From Acinetobacter kyonggiensis (lineage in GTDB: Bacteria > Pseudomonadota > Gammaproteobacteria > Pseudomonadales > Moraxellaceae): a stretch of DNA of 64,000 nucleotides. Numbering within the stretch: the stretch's first letter is position 1; every line of letters begins with the position of its first letter. The notes below the pieces were generated by a model that was not told the DNA's origin, made no database searches, and worked only from the letters and a program-made list of their open reading frames with translations. The DNA lies in NCBI RefSeq assembly GCF_900107285.1, contig NZ_FNPK01000011.1, positions 1-64,000 of the forward strand, in the 5' to 3' direction. Position numbers and translations under genes: made by a program. Below, in pieces: positions 47,332 through 56,789 of the stretch.

Positions 47332-48798
47332 ATGAAAATTAACGTTGTGATTAGCCTGAAAAAAGAAGAATGGTTTTCCAATATCCGTACCGATGTTTTA
47401 GCAGGTTTGGTGGTTGGCTTAGCGCTGATTCCTGAATCAATCGCTTTTTCAGCTATTGCAGGTGTCGATCCACAAGTTGGCTTATATGCTTCATTTTGTA
47501 TAGCGGTCACCATTGCATTTTTTGGCGGCAGATCCGCCATGATTTCTGCTGCCACTGGTGCTATGGCGTTACTGATGATTACTCTTGTAAAAGATCATGG
47601 CCTGCAATATTTATTAGCGACCACAGTGCTTACAGGAATCATTCAGGTCATTGCTGGTTACTTTAAAGTCGCAAAGTTGATGCGCTTTATTTCTCAATCC
47701 GTCGTCTACGGCTTTGTGAATGCCCTTGCGATTTTGATTTTTGCTGCTCAACTTCCTGAACTGAATAAAATGGATAGCTTAGGCTATTTATTTGTCGGGC
47801 TAGGGTTGGCTGTCGTTTATTTATTTCCTTACATTCCTAAAATTGGCAAATTAATTCCCTCTCCACTAATTTGCATTATTGTTCTAAGTTTGGTTGCACT
47901 TTTTTTAGGTGCCGATATGCGTACAGTCAGTGATTTAGGTCACTTCCCAGATACCTTGCCTATTTTCTTGATTCCTGACATTCCACTAAACTTTGAAATG
48001 CTCAGTATTATCTTCCCTTACGCTGTGACTTTAGCGACTGTCGGTTTATTAGAAACCATGATGACCACGACTATTGTCAATGAAGCTACTGGAACTGAAG
48101 GTGATCGCCATCAAGAATGCCGCGGTCAGGGTTATGCCAATATTGTTAGTGGTTTTATGGGTGGTATGGCAGGCTGTGCCATGATTGGTCAATCAATTAT
48201 TAATGTCTCGTCAGGTGCGCGTACTCGGTTATCCACCTTAACGGCTGGAGTATTTTTATTGTGTTTGGTGGTCTTTTTAAAAGATTGGCTGGCGTATATT
48301 CCTATGGCCGCTTTGGTTGCCATTATGATCATGGTGTCATTTACCACCTTTAACTGGGATTCTGTGCGCAACTTTAGTAAGCATCCCAAACAAAGTAATA
48401 TCGTTATGCTTGCTGTGGTGATTGTCGTTTTAGCAACGCATAACCTTGCACTTGGCGTATTGCTTGGTGTATTACTTTCAGCGCTATTTTTAATCAATAA
48501 ATTAGAGCGTGAAGTCAAAGTTCAATCTGAGCTGATCAACAATATTCGTTACTACAGTATTTCAGGGCAAATTTTCTTTAGCAGTTCAGATAAATTTTTT
48601 CAGTTTTTTGACTTTAAAGAAAATATAAGCAAGGTTGAAATTGATCTCACTCATGCACACATCTGGGATATTACCTCGGTTAATATGCTCAATAATGTGG
48701 TACAGAAATTTAAAGCGCAAAATATTGAAGTCAATATTATTGGTTTAAATGAAGCGAGCAGCACTTTAGTTGACCGTTATAGTTCCAATTCATTTTGA
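47332..48798 (+). CDS. SulP family anion transporter with STAS domain
   Basis: A 488-residue SulP transporter: about a dozen membrane helices with the SLC26-type motifs [22 protein letters not shown] and [10 protein letters not shown], then a C-terminal STAS domain ([35 protein letters not shown]). SulP proteins move sulfate, bicarbonate or dicarboxylates; without a linked carbonic anhydrase or sulfate gene, the substrate is open. The ATG at 47332 is taken over a TTG one codon earlier. Its terminator downstream is split by MITE copy 2. Confidence 0.9.
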   Translation: MKINVVISLKKEEWFSNIRTDVLAGLVVGLALIPESIAFSAIAGVDPQVGLYASFCIAVTIAFFGGRSAMISAATGAMALLMITLVKDHGLQYLLATTVLTGIIQVIAGYFKVAKLMRFISQSVVYGFVNALAILIFAAQLPELNKMDSLGYLFVGLGLAVVYLFPYIPKIGKLIPSPLICIIVLSLVALFLGADMRTVSDLGHFPDTLPIFLIPDIPLNFEMLSIIFPYAVTLATVGLLETMMTTTIVNEATGTEGDRHQECRGQGYANIVSGFMGGMAGCAMIGQSIINVSSGARTRLSTLTAGVFLLCLVVFLKDWLAYIPMAALVAIMIMVSFTTFNWDSVRNFSKHPKQSNIVMLAVVIVVLATHNLALGVLLGVLLSALFLINKLEREVKVQSELINNIRYYSISGQIFFSSSDKFFQFFDFKENISKVEIDLTHAHIWDITSVNMLNNVVQKFKAQNIEVNIIGLNEASSTLVDRYSSNSF

Positions 48799-49300
48799 GC
48801 GATTTTAAAGCGTCTATTTAGGTAATGCCTGTCAGTTAAGAAATTGACTGGTATTTTATTTTTAAATTCATAATGTTATTCGATATACGGAAACGTCATC
48901 CGCAACTGTTCGAGGCAGAACTATTTTAAAAAAGTACTGTTTCTGCGATTTATTAATCAATAAAAGAGATTTGGCGAGTTTTGCGGTGAGGCACACTGTG
49001 CCGCAAGATGCCTTTCTTGCGAACTCAAAATATATTTTGAGGCTTCTCATTTGGGCTTATCCAAAGTAATAGATGAGCTCCAAGTATTTGATTTAAAAAT
49101 ATAAGACTCCGTCATGAATAACTGAAACTAAGGACTTTATTTCTAAAACCCTTAACTGACTAGCATTATCTATTTAGGCGCTTTTTTATATAGCACAACT
49201 TTATTCAGCAATTAAATTGAACTGAACCCAGTAAAAAATTTGACTTACACCCCTTAAGACTTAAAATACCGCATTCGAATTTTTTACATTTGCCAAAGTT
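48799..49300. other. Intergenic region carrying MITE copy 2
   Basis: About 500 bases between the SulP gene and trmB, both on the plus strand. It consists of the split terminator of the SulP gene, the element (48823-49168) and about 130 bases of trmB promoter region. Confidence 0.8.
48823..49168 (+). mobile_element. MITE copy 2, inserted in a terminator loop with perfect target duplication
   Basis: A 346-base non-coding element in the same orientation as copy 1. The ends TAATGCCTGTCAGTTAAG and (reversed) TAATGCTAGTCAGTTAAG are inverted repeats. It is flanked by exact ten-base direct repeats TCTATTTAGG (48813-48822 and 49169-49178). Just outside them AAAGCG (48807-48812) and CGCTTT (49179-49184) are complementary. 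The left end folds as a terminator hairpin (48828-48851, then a T-rich tract); the right end does so on the minus strand (49128-49155, TTTC loop, G-U pairs). The middle contains an 18-base palindrome, CTCAAAATATATTTTGAG, shared with copy 3. Confidence 0.9.
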
Positions 49301-50017
49301 ATGTCGAACGATCAATTAGACCAGCAAGTCGTCGAACTGGACAACTTGAATGAACATCGCGAAATTGTTACTTTTATGCGTCGTTCATCTCCGCTGAATA
49401 CCTCTCAACGTACTGCGCTTGAACAATATGGTCACTTCATTTTGGAATATCCTGTGGGCGATTTACGTCAGCACTTTGAACATCCAGAACGTCCTTTGAC
49501 CGTTGAAATTGGTTTTGGTATGGGACGTTCGCTAGTGCTTATGGCAAAAGCGAATCCTGAACGCAACTATGTTGGTATTGAAGTTCATGTACCCGGTATC
49601 GCACAATGCGTTTATGAAGCAGGTATGGCGGGTTTAACCAACTTACGTTTACTTGATGCAGATGCCATTCAAGTGCTGCGTGAAATGCCAGACAATAGCA
49701 TTAATGCGGTACAGCTTTATTTTCCAGATCCTTGGCAAAAGAAACGTCATTTCAAACGTCGTTTTGTATCGCATGATCGTATGCCATTGGTTGAACAAAA
49801 GTTGGAAATGGGCGGAACATTCCACTCTGCTACAGATTGGGAACCGTATGCTGAATGGATGTTAGAGGTATTGGATAATCGTCCAAATCTTGAAAACATG
49901 GCAGGTCAAGGCAATAGCTACCCACGCCCAGACTGGCGTCCACAAACCAAATTTGAACGTCGTGGTTTAGAGGAAGGTCATAAAATTAATGATTTTCTAT
50001 TTAAGAAAATCAAGTAA
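49301..50017 (+). CDS. trmB: tRNA (guanine-N7-)-methyltransferase
   Basis: TrmB methylates G46 of tRNA at N7. The 238-residue SAM-dependent enzyme shows VEIGFGMGRSLVLMAKANPE (SAM site), NYVGIEVHVPGIAQCVYEAG, LLDADAIQVL and the family signature LYFPDPWQKKRHFKRR. The start lies 133 bases after MITE copy 2. A bidirectional terminator follows. Confidence 0.96.
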   Translation: MSNDQLDQQVVELDNLNEHREIVTFMRRSSPLNTSQRTALEQYGHFILEYPVGDLRQHFEHPERPLTVEIGFGMGRSLVLMAKANPERNYVGIEVHVPGIAQCVYEAGMAGLTNLRLLDADAIQVLREMPDNSINAVQLYFPDPWQKKRHFKRRFVSHDRMPLVEQKLEMGGTFHSATDWEPYAEWMLEVLDNRPNLENMAGQGNSYPRPDWRPQTKFERRGLEEGHKINDFLFKKIK

Positions 50018-50035
50018 ATTTCAAATATAAGTTAA

Positions 50036-50066
50036 AAAATGGCTCATTCAAATATGAGCCATTTTT
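50036..50066. terminator. Bidirectional terminator between trmB and the methyltransferase gene
   Basis: AAAAATGGCTCAT and ATGAGCCATTTTT form a perfect stem around TCAAAT, with T-runs on both strands. Confidence 0.9.
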
Positions 50067-50077
50067 CATTCAAATAC

Positions 50078-50752
50078 TTACACTTTCAGCGCCATAACCC
50101 CCTGATAAGATAAAACTTGTGTAAAACGCCGCACTGAAGCAAAACCCGCAGAACTTAATTGTTCAAAAGTTTCTTGTTCCGACAATGGGTAAAAGTCATC
50201 TGCCAAGCGATTTAACATTGCACTAGACTGCGCTGTACTTAAGCCATTTGCCTCACAAATATGCTGAAGCATGCCTCGCTCTTGATCGGTATTCATTGCG
50301 GTCAAATCAAAGCCAATAAACACACCCTGCTGCTTTAAGCGTGAAACAATTGCTTTAAAGAACTCTGGTTTATGCGCATAAGGAACAAAATGTGTAACAA
50401 GAATGGAAAGTGCTGCATCATAAATTGAATCTGTTTTTAACTGATCAACATCAGCCAATACAAACTCCACTCGATGCAGTGCATCTAATGGCTGAATATA
50501 GTGTTTGGCTTTATCCAACATGGTTGCTGATAAATCAGTGGCAGTAAAAGACCAATTCGGAAACAATTGCAATAAATAACCCAGTTCATAACCTGTACCA
50601 CAACCAACAATCAGTACATGTGCATGTTCATTGACATAGGTTTTTAGCAACGCTTGAATCTGTTGATGCACCACTTCGTAGCCCGGAATAAGTTTACGAA
50701 TATGTACATCATAACCATCAACCACGTGCTGACTGTTAAAATCCTTTGCCAT
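50078..50752 (-). CDS. Class I SAM-dependent methyltransferase
   Basis: A 224-residue methyltransferase with motif I HVLIVGCGTGYELGYLLQL, motif II region FTATDLSATMLDKAK and VEFVLADVDQL. It resembles small methyltransferases acting on metabolites, and the substrate is unknown. It is convergent with trmB and is preceded by about 85 bases of AT-rich DNA. Confidence 0.85.
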   Translation of the reverse strand: MAKDFNSQHVVDGYDVHIRKLIPGYEVVHQQIQALLKTYVNEHAHVLIVGCGTGYELGYLLQLFPNWSFTATDLSATMLDKAKHYIQPLDALHRVEFVLADVDQLKTDSIYDAALSILVTHFVPYAHKPEFFKAIVSRLKQQGVFIGFDLTAMNTDQERGMLQHICEANGLSTAQSSAMLNRLADDFYPLSEQETFEQLSSAGFASVRRFTQVLSYQGVMALKV

Positions 50753-50837
50753 TGCTTTATTCCCCCTTATCTATCGATTATTGAAATACTAATCTAAGAA
50801 AATCGTATTCTGATTTAAAATTAAGTCTGATTTAAAA

Positions 50838-51620
50838 TTAAGATTGAGTCTCATGTGATTGTAAAATTTGCTCACTCATGAGGTGATATATTTTTTTTAA
50901 ATCTTCACGTTGCGCCTTTTGCAACATCTGTTCATGCATCTTTAGAATATTTTGATCGCCTCGCATGGCTGGGCCAGTTTGCATCAATTTCGGATCACCC
51001 TGTAGGGCTTTATTGGCCGTTTCTAAAATCAGCGGATACAGTAAGGAGAAATCCACTTGCTGTTCATCCACAATTTGCTGCGCCATGTCATAACAATAAT
51101 TGCTAAAATTACAAGCAAACACGGCGGCCAAGTGTAAGCTTAAACGTTGTGCTGAAGTGTATGAATAAACGCGTGTACTGAACTGATTGGCGAGTTCCGC
51201 TAATAACACCAAATCATCTTCAGACTTGGCTTCTACAAAAATAGGCGTATCCGACCATGGAATGTCCCGATCCAAACTAAAGGTTTGCAAAGGATAAAAT
51301 ACACCTGCCCGTGCATGGATATGTGCCAAGACCTCAATATCTGTACTGCCTGAAGTATGCACAATCAAAACATTGGGTAATTGCTGATGGACATTGCTAA
51401 TAACCGAAGCAATCGCTTGATCACTCACCACAATAATGACCAAATCAATCTCGGGATTAAGTTCTTCGATATTCGCAGTTGCCGTTGCCTTCACGTTTAT
51501 CGCTAAAGTTTGTGCAGTTGCTAAAGTTCGACTATAAATCTGAACGATTTGATGATGTTGGCTTAATTTATGAGCAAGATGATGCGCAACCCGCCCTGCA
51601 CCAATAAAACTAATTCGCAT
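50838..51620 (-). CDS. Rossmann-like/DUF2520 protein
   Basis: A 260-residue protein with an N-terminal NADP-binding Rossmann domain (RISFIGAGRVAHHLAHKL) and a C-terminal helical DUF2520 domain (ANQFSTRVYSYTSAQRLSLHLAAVFACNFSNY-type region). It resembles ketopantoate reductase-like or F420-dependent oxidoreductases, but no substrate is known. No obvious operon partners. Confidence 0.8.
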   Translation of the reverse strand: MRISFIGAGRVAHHLAHKLSQHHQIVQIYSRTLATAQTLAINVKATATANIEELNPEIDLVIIVVSDQAIASVISNVHQQLPNVLIVHTSGSTDIEVLAHIHARAGVFYPLQTFSLDRDIPWSDTPIFVEAKSEDDLVLLAELANQFSTRVYSYTSAQRLSLHLAAVFACNFSNYCYDMAQQIVDEQQVDFSLLYPLILETANKALQGDPKLMQTGPAMRGDQNILKMHEQMLQKAQREDLKKIYHLMSEQILQSHETQS

Positions 51621-51661
51621 ATGCTTTCACACTTTATTGTTCAGCACAGCATGCCAATAAA

Positions 51662-51687
51662 AAAAGGACGAATCAATTCGTCCTTTT
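51662..51687 (-). terminator. Terminator of the lipoprotein gene
   Basis: AAGGACGAAT and ATTCGTCCTT form a stem around a tiny loop; the minus strand continues with a T-run. Confidence 0.82.
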
Positions 51688-51713
51688 CATTAATAGCGTT
51701 TATATCGGGCAGT

Positions 51714-52745
51714 TTAGTTAAAAATGTTATTTAAATAAATTATACGTTCAGTGGTTTTCTGATTAAAACATTTGCTGTATTGCATCGCTTCATTTTGTTG
51801 ACGCATTGCATCATCCCAATAATCAGATTTCTTTTGATAGATTTCTTTATCATTATCAGCGAGTTGATAGACATTCTTTTGTGCGATGACTTTACAATCC
51901 ACATCACGTTTTTCAAACCAATCCGATTGATCTTGTTGCAACTGCTGTTTTTGTTCAACAGAGAATTGATCCCAAATCTGATTTAAGCGTTCAACCCCTT
52001 TAGTTTTGTCTGCATCTAATTCTTTTTGGCGAATATCCATTACTTTTTGTGCTAAAGCGACTTCGGCTGCATGTTCTTGTGAATACTTTTCTGAATATTC
52101 GCGGTTTTCACTATTTTGTTTGACATAGGATTCATATTCCACCGCTTTTACCGTTACAAAAACAATACCATCAATCACTGCATTTTGGTTTTCCGCGCTA
52201 ATGGTTAAACCTTCTTTATCGGTCTTGGTAATATCATAACTATAAGCACCGCTCAGTTGATCATCACCGAGCGTTAAATTAGATTCACCACTTTCCAAAT
52301 AATCACGCAAATTGAATGTCGATACACGTTCTTCGCCTTCACAATCTTCACAAGGTGCTTCTAAATAAGCATTTTCAGCACGTTTTTGTAAGCCTTTAGG
52401 CAATTGAACCACCAGATCACTGCTACAGGCTAAGTTTTTGGCTGTGCTTGGATCATCCGTAATTGTGGTGACATTCTTAATTTTAAACTTCACATTTTGC
52501 GTGATTTTCTTTAATAATTCTTGATCTGCTTCATAGTTTGAATGACGTAACTGTTTATCTAACTGTTTTAAATATTCAGCTTTAAGATATGCTTCAACTT
52601 GTCCAATATTTTTTGCATCAGTACAACTCCAATTTGAGGTCTCAACTTTTTCCTCAACGGGCGCACTCTTCTTATTTTTAAAATAGTCACAACCCGAAAT
52701 TAAAGTTGTCGCGACAATTAGGCTGCAAAGTATTGTTTTATTCAT
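51714..52745 (-). CDS. Lipoprotein with DUF1311 (LprI-like) C-terminal region
   Basis: A 343-residue lipoprotein: signal sequence KTILCSLIVATTLISGC with the lipobox Cys, a central beta-rich region (residues about 60-240) and a C-terminal region (VMDIRQKELDADKTKGVERLNQIWDQ... then LQQDQSDWFEKRDVDCK) with the Cys and Trp pattern of DUF1311/LprI lysozyme-inhibitor-like domains. The ATG at 52745 places the signal peptide at the N-terminus; an upstream in-frame ATG at 52808 would put 21 residues before it. Function unknown. Confidence 0.75.
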   Translation of the reverse strand: MNKTILCSLIVATTLISGCDYFKNKKSAPVEEKVETSNWSCTDAKNIGQVEAYLKAEYLKQLDKQLRHSNYEADQELLKKITQNVKFKIKNVTTITDDPSTAKNLACSSDLVVQLPKGLQKRAENAYLEAPCEDCEGEERVSTFNLRDYLESGESNLTLGDDQLSGAYSYDITKTDKEGLTISAENQNAVIDGIVFVTVKAVEYESYVKQNSENREYSEKYSQEHAAEVALAQKVMDIRQKELDADKTKGVERLNQIWDQFSVEQKQQLQQDQSDWFEKRDVDCKVIAQKNVYQLADNDKEIYQKKSDYWDDAMRQQNEAMQYSKCFNQKTTERIIYLNNIFN

Positions 52746-52828
52746 CATTATGTTGTTAACCACATTATTTATAATTTTCGCTGCGTATTTAAGCAAAAAG
52801 TGATCCATTTAGCGAGAGTTCCAATAAA

Positions 52829-52857
52829 AAAATCTCCGCTTTTAGCCAGAGATTTTT
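52829..52857 (-). terminator. Terminator of the OmpA-domain gene
   Basis: AAAAATCTC and GAGATTTTT flank a loop of about 12 bases; T-rich on the minus strand. Confidence 0.7.
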
Positions 52858-52879
52858 TCTTCTTAAATTATCAAATAAT

Positions 52880-54364
52880 TTACTGTTTTTTAATTCCTTG
52901 ATCATTCACTTCACGCGTTACTCCAGTTTCAGTATTGAGCACTTCAAATTCAATACGGCGATTTTTAAACTGACCATTAGCTGTTGAATTATCCGCGATT
53001 GGTTGTTCTTGACCATAACCAACTGCTTGTAATTGTGCAGGATCAACACCCTGTTTCACTAAATAATCCACAACAGCTTGTGCACGTTTTTGGGATAAGG
53101 TCTTATTTGTTGCCGCATTGCCTACAGCATCGGTATGACCTTTAACGGTTAACTTCACTTGTGGCGCACGTTTCATCAAGGCCGCGGCTTGATCTAAAAT
53201 CGATTTATTTGCTTCAGGGATATTGGCACGTGCTGTATCAAAATTAATAATTTGCATATTCAGTGCTGTTGCAATATCTAAGGCACGAATATGATCGGGG
53301 TTAATTTCCGCCAAAGCTTTTTCCGCATTGCTATTGCCTGTACTCATTACAGCATGACTGTCTACAGGTGGAGCGGTATTGTTGGCTGCTTGCGTCATCA
53401 CGGTCATATTTTTAACCAGTGGTTGAATTTCAGCTGCCAGTTGTTGTGCATCTATAGGATTAGCACTCTGAATAGAAAGTTGATTTCCCATCCAAGTTAA
53501 TGAGGCATTTGGCACACCTTTCACCAGTTTTAATACGCTTGGAATAGCATCTTGATCAATAAATTCTGTATGATAATTGGCATTGGACTCTGCACCACAA
53601 CCCATGTTGTGATTAAAAACTTGTTTGATTTCCTGTTGCAGAATATTGATATAATTCGCATTACCAGAATATAGCTGACAGGTTGTTAAACCTCCTGATG
53701 CGCCAGTACTGAGCTGTAATTTAGCGGGTTCATTGCTAATTGTTTGTGTAGCCAGACCTCCTACTGGTTCAGTTTCTTTTTTACCCGAACACGCCCTAAA
53801 AATTAACGCCAGTAACACCGCTAAAATAATAAAAGCAATCAAGGGTAATAAAAAAGCTGATTTCTTTTTTTCCTCAATATTTTGAGAAGATGCAACTTCA
53901 GGAGCTTGGTGCAAAGCTTGCCCAGATACAGCACCACCCCCTAAAGCAGTTAAAAGTGCCGTAGCCCAATATGGTAAGGCATTCGACACAGCTGACCAGT
54001 GTGTTTCAATAAGATGTACCATCGCACTTGGCTCAGCCGACCCCGCTTCAATTTCTAACACACCAAGCACTAATGCAATTGAGCGATTTAAGGTAGATTC
54101 CATAGCCCCTGTGGGAACAGTACCTGAAATTTGTTCTAAAAATTGATGTTTTAAAGCAGGATTATTTGTAAAAATATCGGTTAATCTTGGATTTAATTGA
54201 TTTTGTAAACGTCCAATAAGCTCTGGCTGAGATTTAAAGATTGATAATAGGATTGGGAAAAAACTAGTTAATGCCTGACTCTTTTCACTAAGATATTCCG
54301 TTTCACCCTCAAGGACAATCGCAGATACTTTTTTCTTAAGCAAGTCAATCAAATTAATATTCAT
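52880..54364 (-). CDS. OmpA-domain protein with N-terminal cytoplasmic region
   Basis: A 494-residue bitopic protein. Residues 1-170 are helical with a DUF937-like appearance and no signal peptide. A membrane segment follows near residues 180-200 (AFLLPLIAFIILAVLLALIF), then a BON-like region around residues 230-330 (LTWMGNQLSIQSANP) and a C-terminal OmpA domain with VKGHTDAVGNAATNKTLSQKRAQAV and the NRRIEFEV end, which binds peptidoglycan. The layout resembles mycobacterial ArfA. It could anchor a cytoplasmic assembly to the cell wall, but this is inference. Confidence 0.82.
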   Translation of the reverse strand: MNINLIDLLKKKVSAIVLEGETEYLSEKSQALTSFFPILLSIFKSQPELIGRLQNQLNPRLTDIFTNNPALKHQFLEQISGTVPTGAMESTLNRSIALVLGVLEIEAGSAEPSAMVHLIETHWSAVSNALPYWATALLTALGGGAVSGQALHQAPEVASSQNIEEKKKSAFLLPLIAFIILAVLLALIFRACSGKKETEPVGGLATQTISNEPAKLQLSTGASGGLTTCQLYSGNANYINILQQEIKQVFNHNMGCGAESNANYHTEFIDQDAIPSVLKLVKGVPNASLTWMGNQLSIQSANPIDAQQLAAEIQPLVKNMTVMTQAANNTAPPVDSHAVMSTGNSNAEKALAEINPDHIRALDIATALNMQIINFDTARANIPEANKSILDQAAALMKRAPQVKLTVKGHTDAVGNAATNKTLSQKRAQAVVDYLVKQGVDPAQLQAVGYGQEQPIADNSTANGQFKNRRIEFEVLNTETGVTREVNDQGIKKQ

Positions 54365-54475
54365 CCATTATTCCTTTTATTCTCGTTTTATCATGCTTAT
54401 TTTTAGTTTATCTGTTCGTTTTTTAGGCAATGTAAATAATTGTATTGTTTAAAATACAATGGTTTTTCAACAATA

Positions 54476-54500
54476 AAAAAGCCAGCCGAAGCTGACTTTT
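54476..54500 (-). terminator. Terminator of the pyrC-like gene
   Basis: On the minus strand AAAAGTCAGC pairs with GCTGGCTTTT (one G-U) around a TTCG tetraloop, followed by a T-run. Confidence 0.88.
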
Positions 54501-54527
54501 ATAACGTTTAGAAAAATGTGAAATCAA

Positions 54528-55763
54528 TTAAGCCGCAAAAGTTTGAATGACCTTACCCACAACTTTCTGATTAATAAGTGGTGTGTTTTTACCCTGTGAA
54601 AGAATTGAATCTTTAGCGACCAACCATTCGAGTTTAGGGTCAACCAAAGCCCAACCAGACTCTTCCACCCAACGATCAACCATATTGGCCACTTTTGCTG
54701 GAGCCAGTGTGACTTTTTCCACCCACTCTAAAGGCTCAAACAAACCTTCATTAACCAGCTGAACACCAAAAGCAACATAAGTATCAAAAGCGGTCAAACC
54801 TGGCTCGGTTTCAGCAAATGGCGCTAATTTTGCAGAACTACTCAGTGGTTCATGGTGGGTACAAATTGCATCAATCACACCCTCTTTCACGCCTTGACGT
54901 AATAGCTGTTTATCTTTTTCAGCACGTAATGGCGGGCGTACATGTGCCAACGAGTTAAAACCATCGGTTAAACTTTCGGTTAAATGCAGTTGATGCATTG
55001 CAACATCAGCAGTGACAGGCAAGCCTTTAGCTTTGGCAATTTTAATGAGTTCAACAGAAGCCCCGCAGGACAACAAACCAAAATGGGCACGAACTTTAGT
55101 GGCTTCAATCATCAACAGGTACTTTGCAATTGCCACTGTTTCGGCCAAAGCTGGAATCATCGGTAAACCTTGGCGTGAAGCAACAAAGCCTTCATGTACA
55201 CAACCATCTTTGGCAATTTGATGTTCTTCTGCATAAAACACAACGGTCATACCTAAACCAGCTGCATATTCAAGCGTACGAAGTACAACATCATCATCCG
55301 CAAAGGGAGCATTCGCATTAGATACCGCTGTACAGCCCCCTTTTTTCAAACCGGCCATATTTGCAGGTTGTTTGCCTTGTAAACCTTGAGTCTGTGCCCC
55401 AATGACTTTTAAGTAAATTCCACCATCTAACATGGCTTTTTCCACTAATCCGTGAATCAATGCGCCATTGTCTTGTACGATTGGTTTGGAATCTGGTGGT
55501 GTAAAGATATGTAGAATACCGTTTTTACGTGCTGCATGACCTTCAGACTTTAACGTACCATGCTGTTGCTGACCGGGTTCACGCATACGTGCACACAAAT
55601 CAACCATGGTTGGCATTAACCATTTGCCTTGCCCATCAATAATTTCGCTCACATGGTCCGTTGCTGCAACGCGTTTACCCTGTTCTAAATAGACTGTTTC
55701 TACGCTATCCGTTTGCTTGACTGGATCGAGGACACGGACATTTTCAATTTTTACAATACTCAT
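54528..55763 (-). CDS. pyrX: Dihydroorotase-like protein, non-catalytic (PyrC'/PyrX)
   Basis: A 411-residue dihydroorotase homologue. The metal-binding HxH of active enzymes (DxHxHLREPG) is replaced by DLCARMREPGQ, and other zinc ligands are also missing, so it should be inactive. In Pseudomonas and relatives such pseudo-dihydroorotases are needed as scaffolds for the aspartate transcarbamoylase dodecamer. It lies nine bases downstream of pyrB, on the same strand, which fits that role. A separate active pyrC would be needed elsewhere in the genome. Confidence 0.9.
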   Translation of the reverse strand: MSIVKIENVRVLDPVKQTDSVETVYLEQGKRVAATDHVSEIIDGQGKWLMPTMVDLCARMREPGQQQHGTLKSEGHAARKNGILHIFTPPDSKPIVQDNGALIHGLVEKAMLDGGIYLKVIGAQTQGLQGKQPANMAGLKKGGCTAVSNANAPFADDDVVLRTLEYAAGLGMTVVFYAEEHQIAKDGCVHEGFVASRQGLPMIPALAETVAIAKYLLMIEATKVRAHFGLLSCGASVELIKIAKAKGLPVTADVAMHQLHLTESLTDGFNSLAHVRPPLRAEKDKQLLRQGVKEGVIDAICTHHEPLSSSAKLAPFAETEPGLTAFDTYVAFGVQLVNEGLFEPLEWVEKVTLAPAKVANMVDRWVEESGWALVDPKLEWLVAKDSILSQGKNTPLINQKVVGKVIQTFAA

Positions 55764-55772
55764 GGCTTTACC

Positions 55773-56789
55773 TTATCCCGCAATTGCTTCAATTAAACCT
55801 TTTTCCTGCAACTGACCTTGCATAGACAAGGCAAGCACTGCCATACGTACAGCAATACCATTGGTCACTTGATGCAAAATAACCGCTTGTGGACCGTCGG
55901 CAATACTGGAATCAATTTCTACACCACGGTTCATTGGCCCCGGATGCATCACGATACAATCTGGTTTTGCCATTGCTAGACGTTCTTTATTCAAGCCATA
56001 CATTTTATAAAATTCGGCTTGCGACGCGAGTGCAGGTGAATCAATACGCTCATTTTGAATACGTAAAGTAATAATCACATCGCAGTCTTTGATGCCTTCT
56101 TCCATGTTATTAAATAGACGAATCTCTTCACCGTATTCATCAAAAGCGTATGGAAGTAACGTATTGGGTGCAATAACGCGAATGTCTTTACAGCCCAAAG
56201 TTTGCAATGCCACCACATCTGAACGTGCCACACGTGAATGTTTAATATCACCAATAATCGCAACACTTAAAGCTTCGAATGGCTTTTTCGTTTCACGGCG
56301 AATCGTCAACATATCTAACATGGCTTGAGTTGGATGCGCATGACGACCATCACCCGCGTTAATAATCGCAACATGTGGCGAAACCGTTTGTGCAATAAAA
56401 TGTGCTGCACCTGAAGATGAATGACGCACCACGAAAATATCCGCTGCCATTGCTTCAAGGTTCCACAGCGTATCACGTAGCGTTTCACCCTTCGATGTAC
56501 TTGAGCGCGCAATATCAATATTCAAAACATTTGCCGACAAACGCTTTGCTGCTGCTTCAAAAGTAGTACGTGTACGTGTTGAGTTTTCAAAAAATAGGTT
56601 CATGACTGTACGACCTTCCAAGAGTGGAGTCGTAATCAGTTGATTTTGTTCATTGAAAAAAGAATTAGCGGTATCAAGAATTTTTGTCAGGGTTTCTTTG
56701 GAAAGACCTTCAATGGTCAAGAAATGTTTAAGATTACCCTGTTGATTGAGTTGAATCTGGCTCGGAGTATGCAATGCTGCCAAGTGCAT
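55773..56789 (-). CDS. pyrB: Aspartate carbamoyltransferase catalytic chain
   Basis: PyrB condenses carbamoyl phosphate and aspartate in pyrimidine synthesis. The 338-residue protein has the carbamoyl-phosphate motif [15 protein letters not shown], the second loop [25 protein letters not shown] and [14 protein letters not shown]. It is followed by the non-catalytic dihydroorotase pyrX, the partner it needs to assemble in related bacteria. The 340-base upstream region probably holds the promoter and any UTP/UMP-linked leader, which I cannot identify. Confidence 0.96.
   Translation of the reverse strand: MHLAALHTPSQIQLNQQGNLKHFLTIEGLSKETLTKILDTANSFFNEQNQLITTPLLEGRTVMNLFFENSTRTRTTFEAAAKRLSANVLNIDIARSSTSKGETLRDTLWNLEAMAADIFVVRHSSSGAAHFIAQTVSPHVAIINAGDGRHAHPTQAMLDMLTIRRETKKPFEALSVAIIGDIKHSRVARSDVVALQTLGCKDIRVIAPNTLLPYAFDEYGEEIRLFNNMEEGIKDCDVIITLRIQNERIDSPALASQAEFYKMYGLNKERLAMAKPDCIVMHPGPMNRGVEIDSSIADGPQAVILHQVTNGIAVRMAVLALSMQGQLQEKGLIEAIAG

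Noticed and set aside
48868..49050. Small minus-strand ORF of 60 codons inside MITE copy 2
   Set aside because: It has no ribosome binding site, no counterpart in the other copies and no recognisable motif.
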